Shown: positions 60,241 through 64,000 of the stretch, piece by piece
How positions within the stretch are numbered: position 1 is the stretch's first letter
Layout of the letters: each line of letters starts with the position of its first letter
Made by a program: the position numbers and the translations under genes
The notes under the pieces: model-generated
What the model was told of the DNA's origin: nothing
The model's database searches: none
Seen by the model: the letters and a program-made list of their open reading frames with translations, nothing else
Assembly: GCF_022815645.1 (NCBI RefSeq)
Contig: NZ_JALGRO010000006.1
Coordinates: 62,001 to 126,000 of the forward strand
DNA length: 64,000 bases
Direction of reading: 5' to 3'
Source of the DNA: Curtobacterium sp. VKM Ac-2922
GTDB taxonomy: Bacteria > Actinomycetota > Actinomycetes > Actinomycetales > Microbacteriaceae

Positions 60241-60942
60241 ATGGTGACCGGATCCACCGAGCGGCCTGCAACGGCACACGCCCAGCTGGCCGCCGCCGTC
60301 CGCGGGGACCTCCGCCCCCTGGTGTCGGACGTCCCCGCAGCCGAGTCCCCCCGTCAGGCCGCAGTCCTCATGCTGTTCGGCGTGCTCGACGACGTCCCGA
60401 GCGACCACCGCGCTGCCGATGCCGCCGTCGCGCAGGACCTCGACGTGCTGCTCCTCGCGCGCGCCACGACGCTCCGAGCGCACCCGGGGCAGGTCGCCTT
60501 CCCCGGCGGACGGCTGGACCCGGGCGACGCTGACGCCACGGCGGCAGCGCTCCGCGAGGCGCACGAGGAGACCGGGCTCGACCCGACCGGTGTCGAGGTG
60601 CTCGGTGCGATGCCCGCTGTGCCGCTCGCGTTCTCACGGCACCTGGTCACACCCGTGCTCGGCTGGTGGCAGCACCCGTCGCCCGTGCGGGTCGTCGACG
60701 AGGGCGAGTCCGCCGCCGTGTTCCGCGCGCCCGTCGCCGATCTGCTCGACCCCACCCACCGGGGCGTCACCGTGCTGCGTCAGGACGGCCGTGAATGGCG
60801 CGGGCCGGCGTTCACGATCGACACCGACACCGGCCGACACGTGGTCTGGGGCTTCACGGCGTCACTGCTCGACGCGCTGTTCACCCGGCTGGGGTGGGAG
60901 GAACCATGGGACCGCCAGCACGAGGTGCCGCTCCCCGCGTGA
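60241..60942 (+). CDS. NUDIX hydrolase, CoA-pyrophosphatase type
   Basis: 233 residues. The NUDIX box reads GGRLDPGDADATAAALREAH then EETGL near residue 92, and the preceding ARATTLRAHPGQVAFPGG matches the CoA diphosphatase subfamily motif (LLxxRxxxLRxHpGQvaFPGG). It should split CoA or acyl-CoA into phosphopantetheine and 3',5'-ADP. GTG 60244 may be the real start (see the hexamer at 60232). It overlaps the convergent membrane-protein stop by 62 bases. Confidence 0.9.
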   Translation: MVTGSTERPATAHAQLAAAVRGDLRPLVSDVPAAESPRQAAVLMLFGVLDDVPSDHRAADAAVAQDLDVLLLARATTLRAHPGQVAFPGGRLDPGDADATAAALREAHEETGLDPTGVEVLGAMPAVPLAFSRHLVTPVLGWWQHPSPVRVVDEGESAAVFRAPVADLLDPTHRGVTVLRQDGREWRGPAFTIDTDTGRHVVWGFTASLLDALFTRLGWEEPWDRQHEVPLPA

Positions 60943-61858
60943 CGCGCTCGAGGCCCAGCCCGAGCACGCCGAACAGCGCGCCGGCCGCGGCCCAGACGAG
61001 CACCGTCACCGCGATCTCCCCCGGGAGCAGTGTCCCCGTCGACCATGCCAGCGAGACGATGGACGGGAACCGTGCGATCGGTGCTCCGAAGTCGATCGCC
61101 GGGAACGCCACACCCGTCACGGACGTGACGAACGCAGCCCCGGCAGCGGCGAGCGCGGCGATCGGCACGACCGACACCCGGCGGCCGGTCCAGGCCGCGC
61201 CGACCCCGACGAGTACGCCGAGCACCGCGCCGGTGACGACAGCCCAGACCCAGTCGGCGTCGAGGTCCACCTGGGCGAAGCCGGCGCCGATGAAGTCGCC
61301 GCTGGCCGGCAGGCCCGAGGCCCACGATGTGTTCCCGCGCCGCAGCCACCACCCGAGCAGTCCCGCAGCAGCGCCGAGCACCGTGGTCGCAGTGACGAGA
61401 CGCACCACCGCTGCCGTCGGACGCCGGAGCGGGCGAACGGCCCCGACCAGCGACGCTGCAGTCCCGACGACGGCACCGACGGCGGTGACGATCAGCACCA
61501 CCGTGTTGCCGGTCGCACCGTCGGCGGGCAGACGCAGCAGGAGGTTGGCCGGCACCACCTGGGCGACGAACCCCCAGCAGCAGAACGCGACGAGCGCGAA
61601 GACGGTCAGCACGGTGGACCGGAACGGTCCGCGGCGCGCCAGGACCGGTGCGACGAGGGCGGCGAGCACGGTGCCGACGGCCGTCGCGACGAGGACGAGT
61701 GCCGGGGCGAGCGCCGCGGCCGCCACGGCGAAGTCGGCGGCGCGGTCGCGGTCGGTGGTCGGGACGACGGCCACGACCGCGATCCAGAGCCCCGCGGCCC
61801 AGGCCACCCCCACCTGGAAGCCGGTCAGCGTCCCGCGGCCGATCAGTCGTGTGCGCAC
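60881..61858 (-). CDS. Hypothetical polytopic membrane protein
   Basis: 325 residues, about eight membrane helices, no family recognised. Notable loops include WGFVAQVVPANLLLRLPADG and SWASGLPASGDFIGAGFAQVDLDADW, with extracytoplasmic character. GTG 61858 follows CAGGAT by 6 bases, dividing it from the divergent HTH gene. The last 20 codons overlap the NUDIX gene end on the other strand. Possibly a sensor or envelope protein; nothing more specific can be said. Confidence 0.7.
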   Translation of the reverse strand: MRTRLIGRGTLTGFQVGVAWAAGLWIAVVAVVPTTDRDRAADFAVAAAALAPALVLVATAVGTVLAALVAPVLARRGPFRSTVLTVFALVAFCCWGFVAQVVPANLLLRLPADGATGNTVVLIVTAVGAVVGTAASLVGAVRPLRRPTAAVVRLVTATTVLGAAAGLLGWWLRRGNTSWASGLPASGDFIGAGFAQVDLDADWVWAVVTGAVLGVLVGVGAAWTGRRVSVVPIAALAAAGAAFVTSVTGVAFPAIDFGAPIARFPSIVSLAWSTGTLLPGEIAVTVLVWAAAGALFGVLGLGLERVTRGAAPRAGGPMVPPTPAG

Positions 61859-61893
61859 GACCCCATCCTGGCGGACCGCCCCGTCCGCAGCGG

Positions 61894-61899
61894 TACGAT
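61894..61899 (+). promoter_or_regulatory. Putative -10 of the HTH-zeta operon
   Basis: TACGAT, predicting transcription from about 61906 and a short leader with GGAG before ATG 61925. Confidence 0.4.
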
Positions 61900-61924
61900 C
61901 GGCGTCAGCGGGAACGGAGTCAGC

Positions 61925-62473
61925 ATGACGAACCTCGACCCCCGACGCGGAGCCGGGCGCCGGACACGACACGACGTGGAACACCTGGTCGACGCGCTGG
62001 CGGCACGGATGGGCGGCGACACCGCGGCCGTGCGGGCAGCGGTGTTGAGCGTGCTGCACTCCCGCGAGCAGCAGCACCTGGCCGAGATGGAACTGCGGCG
62101 CGGCATCTTCGACCTCGCCGACCTGGGCGTGTCCGAACGCGACATCGCCCGACTGGCCGGCATCTCGCAACCCGAGGTCTCGCGGCGGCTGACCCGACGC
62201 GGGCTGACGGCATCGCGTCCGTCGCCGCGCGAGGTGATCTCGCAGCGTCAGGCCGGCCTGATCGACTCGGACACCATGGTGCGGGAGCTCTCGACGATGG
62301 TGATGACCCACCGCATCCCGGCCCGCGACTCCGGCTACGACAGCGCCGCGGCGCAGACCGGCACGGCGAAGGAACTGGCGGCGGCGTTCCAGGACGGGCT
62401 GATCAGCGAGGGCGAGTACGAGACCGTGCGCAAGGCGATCGCCGGGCGGCTCGGCCGGACGCACACACGGTGA
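61925..62473 (+). CDS. HTH protein, probable partner or antitoxin of the zeta-like kinase
   Basis: 182 residues. The middle carries a helix-turn-helix DLGVSERDIARLAGISQPEVSRRLTRRG (about residues 60-88), like sigma or resolvase-type HTHs. A helical N-terminal region (HDVEHLVDALAARM) precedes it. The C-terminus (about 135-175), TAKELAAAFQDGLISEGEYETVRKAI, resembles SHOCT segments. GGAG precedes ATG 61925. The stop overlaps the zeta start (GTGA), so one operon makes a DNA-binding protein followed by a zeta-type kinase, the order of PezA-PezT systems; the sequence is not clearly PezA. Confidence 0.7.
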   Translation: MTNLDPRRGAGRRTRHDVEHLVDALAARMGGDTAAVRAAVLSVLHSREQQHLAEMELRRGIFDLADLGVSERDIARLAGISQPEVSRRLTRRGLTASRPSPREVISQRQAGLIDSDTMVRELSTMVMTHRIPARDSGYDSAAAQTGTAKELAAAFQDGLISEGEYETVRKAIAGRLGRTHTR

Positions 62474-62514
62474 ACACCGAGCCGGACGCACACACGGTGA
62501 ACACCGAACCGGAC
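62461..62514. repeat. 27-bp tandem duplication at the zeta gene start
   Basis: Units 62461-62487 and 62488-62514 differ at one base. Each contains the end-of-gene sequence CACACACGGTGAACACCGA, so the GTG start is duplicated (62470, 62497) and nine residues VNTEPDAHT are repeated. Confidence 0.85.
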
Positions 62515-63348
62515 GCACTCCGCACGAGCGCCGCCCCGGACGACCGAGCCCTGCGCGACCGCACCGCCGCAGACCTGGCGGCCTTCCTGCAGGCGGCGTG
62601 CCTGGACGACCCGTGGACCGAGGACCCCGCCGGCAGCACCCGCCTGCGCTACGCCCCGGACGGCTTCCTGTACACGGCCGAACGGCTGAAGCTGCACGAG
62701 ACGTTGCTCGCCGCACACACCGCACAGACGCCGGCACCGTCCGACGACGGCACCCTCGCGGTGGTCGTGACCGCCGGGCCTCCCGGCTCGGGCAAGACGA
62801 CGGCGCTGTCCCGGATGCCCGAGCTCGACGCCTACCGGCACATCGACGCGGACGACTTCAAGGACGCACTGCTCGAACGCGCCTCAGCCGACGGACTGCT
62901 CGACGCGTGGACGACGCGAGTGCTGGTCGACGGCGCCCCCGTCCGGCCGAGGGAGCTCGCCGCGTACGTGCACGCCGAGTCCACCGCCGTCGCCGACACC
63001 CTGCGCCGCCGGTCCTTGCGCGACGGCGAGAACGTCGTGGTGCACGGCACCCTGTCGAGCGTCGACTACCTGGACGACCTGCTGTCCGAACTCGACGACG
63101 CCGGGTACGACCGGCTGCGGATCGTCGACGTCGAGGTGCCGTTCGACGCGGCCCTCGAGCAGGCGACGGCCCGCTGGTGGCAGGTCCGGCGCACCGACGA
63201 CCCGCTGGGCGGCCGGTTCGTACCGGCCGCGGCCATCCGTCGCTACTACCCGGGCGCCGGGCAGTCGTTGTGCCGGTCGAACGTGTCCGAGCTCGAACGA
63301 CGGGCCGCCGACCTGGGCTGGGACGTCAGGGTCGAGCGGATCGGCTGA
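62470..63348 (+). CDS. Zeta-toxin-like P-loop kinase
   Basis: 292 residues. Walker A TAGPPGSGKTTALSRMPELD near residue 100, YRHIDADDFKDALLERA as the acidic acceptor segment near residue 120, and VVVHGTLSSVDYLDDLLSELDDAGYDRLRIV near 190, the layout of zeta/PezT kinases that phosphorylate UDP-N-acetylglucosamine and block wall synthesis. An N-terminal helical extension (about 1-95) is unusual. GTG 62470 overlaps the HTH gene stop; the duplicate GTG 62497 would shorten it by nine residues. Toxicity is inferred, not shown. Confidence 0.78.
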   Translation: MNTEPDAHTVNTEPDALRTSAAPDDRALRDRTAADLAAFLQAACLDDPWTEDPAGSTRLRYAPDGFLYTAERLKLHETLLAAHTAQTPAPSDDGTLAVVVTAGPPGSGKTTALSRMPELDAYRHIDADDFKDALLERASADGLLDAWTTRVLVDGAPVRPRELAAYVHAESTAVADTLRRRSLRDGENVVVHGTLSSVDYLDDLLSELDDAGYDRLRIVDVEVPFDAALEQATARWWQVRRTDDPLGGRFVPAAAIRRYYPGAGQSLCRSNVSELERRAADLGWDVRVERIG

Positions 63349-64000
63349 CGGCCTGCGGCGTCTCCGGCGCGACCGAGGGCACATCGTCCGGAACACCAGC
63401 CGGAGCCGCTGCGGTGTCGGTCGCGACCACAGCCTGATCGACGGCGTCCCGCTCGACGACCCGACGCCGCCGGAGCAGCAGCACCCCGGAGGCCAGCGCG
63501 ATCCCGACCAGGATCACCACACCGCCCACGGGTTCGTTCCACCGCACCCGCTCCCCCAGCACCAGCACGCCCAGCACCACGCCGACCACGGGCGTCAGGT
63601 ACGTGACGGTCGAGGCGCGCGCCGCTCCCCAGGCCTGGACGAGTCCCGTGTTCCACATGTAGGCCAGCCCCGTGCCGACGCACCCGAGTCCCAGCATCGC
63701 GGCCACGATCCTCCAGTCCAGCTGCATCGGGGCGGTCGCCGTGACCGGCGCGACCAGCAGCATCAGCCCGGCGGCCAGCGTCAGCTGGACGGTGGTCAGG
63801 GTGACGGCGTCGTGGCCGCTGCCCGCGACGAACCGCCGCATGTAGGCCAGACCGAAGCCGTAGCAGGCGGTCATGCCGAGCAGCGCGAGCTGTGCCGGCA
63901 CCGTCGCCAGGACCGACGGGTCACCGATCAGGTCCCACGGGCCGACCAGGACGAGCACGCCCACGATCCCGATCAGCACCCCGGCGAGCTGCCGGCCACG
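63326..64000 (-). CDS. EamA/RhaT-type drug/metabolite transporter, C-terminal part
   Basis: 224 residues visible; the 5' end lies beyond position 64000. Helices with RQLAGVLIGIVGVLVLVG, AYMRRFVAGSG, and ASTVTYLTPVVGVVLGVLVLGERVRWNEPVGGVVILVGIALAS match the EamA fold with two 5-helix repeats; here the second repeat and part of the first are seen. Exports or imports small metabolites. A disordered C-terminal tail follows the last helix. Its stop overlaps the zeta gene end by 23 bases, convergently. Confidence 0.88.
   Translation of the reverse strand, partial: RGRQLAGVLIGIVGVLVLVGPWDLIGDPSVLATVPAQLALLGMTACYGFGLAYMRRFVAGSGHDAVTLTTVQLTLAAGLMLLVAPVTATAPMQLDWRIVAAMLGLGCVGTGLAYMWNTGLVQAWGAARASTVTYLTPVVGVVLGVLVLGERVRWNEPVGGVVILVGIALASGVLLLRRRRVVERDAVDQAVVATDTAAAPAGVPDDVPSVAPETPQAVSRSARP

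Noticed and set aside
1-64000. tRNA, rRNA, transposase, integrase or phage genes
   Set aside because: None was recognised on either strand by eye. Small RNA genes could be missed without a covariance-model search.

Overview
Source. The window is high-GC (about 70 percent) actinobacterial chromosome. GTG starts, GTGA/ATGA stop-start overlaps, PMT-type mannosyltransferases, an ispE/ksgA/tatD/metG/rsmI housekeeping block and many small MarR/TetR/LacI units suggest a plant- or soil-associated member of Microbacteriaceae, possibly Curtobacterium. That placement is an inference from gene content and style. No rRNA, tRNA, insertion sequence, phage or CRISPR array was seen. Almost all of the window is coding.

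Layout. 1-830: 5' end of pheA and a MarR regulator. 839-9913: a molybdenum island. It holds a membrane-anchored sulfite-oxidase-fold molybdoenzyme with a fused heme-b-like domain and a small membrane partner, moaA-moaD behind a GT87 mannosyltransferase-like gene, modABC, a MoeB-rhodanese fusion and a HTH-Mop protein. 10063-14571: a GT-C glycosyltransferase, an acetyltransferase, ispE and metY. 13264-17614 (minus strand): an XRE/MmyB regulator upstream of an ATP-grasp ligase, a flavin monooxygenase and metY. 18466-19276: a PIN-domain protein with a 69-residue partner, possibly toxin-antitoxin. 19570-25533: ksgA-tatD-metG, rsmI and a divergent protein mannosyltransferase. 25893-28269: a TetR regulator divergent from a DHA2 drug exporter, with two operator palindromes. 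28487-36948: a sulfurtransferase, an epimerase, a P-loop kinase, a DUF255 protein and an HrpA-type helicase. 37016-44042: small metabolic genes, an AMP-forming acyl-CoA ligase, a deaminase, a proline iminopeptidase-like hydrolase, a MarR/NmrA pair and a chloramphenicol-acetyltransferase-family gene. 44199-49703: an ABC sugar importer without its ATPase, a methyltransferase and a LacI regulator. 49929-59671: two coupled hydrolases, a repeat-rich membrane protein, a DHFR-fold protein, NDH-2, a TetR/epimerase pair, an acyltransferase, an FAD monooxygenase and a UbiA prenyltransferase. 59303-64000: a VOC/MarR pair, a NUDIX hydrolase, a HTH-zeta-kinase pair and a truncated EamA transporter.

Regulation. 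A hexamer of the form TAnnnT sits exactly 6-7 bases before about twenty start codons on both strands, implying that leaderless transcription is the rule here. The pattern also fixes several starts. Divergent regulator/target pairs carry clear perfect or near-perfect palindromes placed on these promoters.

Repeats. Two dispersed intergenic families are present. One is an imperfect inverted repeat built on CGGACGGGAGGC; the other has the core GTGCGAGGTT and lies mostly between convergent gene ends. One copy of the second family contains a run of 30 G followed by C-rich runs. A 130-bp element is duplicated in tandem at 25541-25800, and several short tandem repeats lie at gene ends.

Candidates for undescribed biology are the ATP-grasp/flavin-monooxygenase/MetY operon, the HTH-zeta pair with a duplicated start region, the PIN-domain pair with atypical catalytic residues, and the repeat families.
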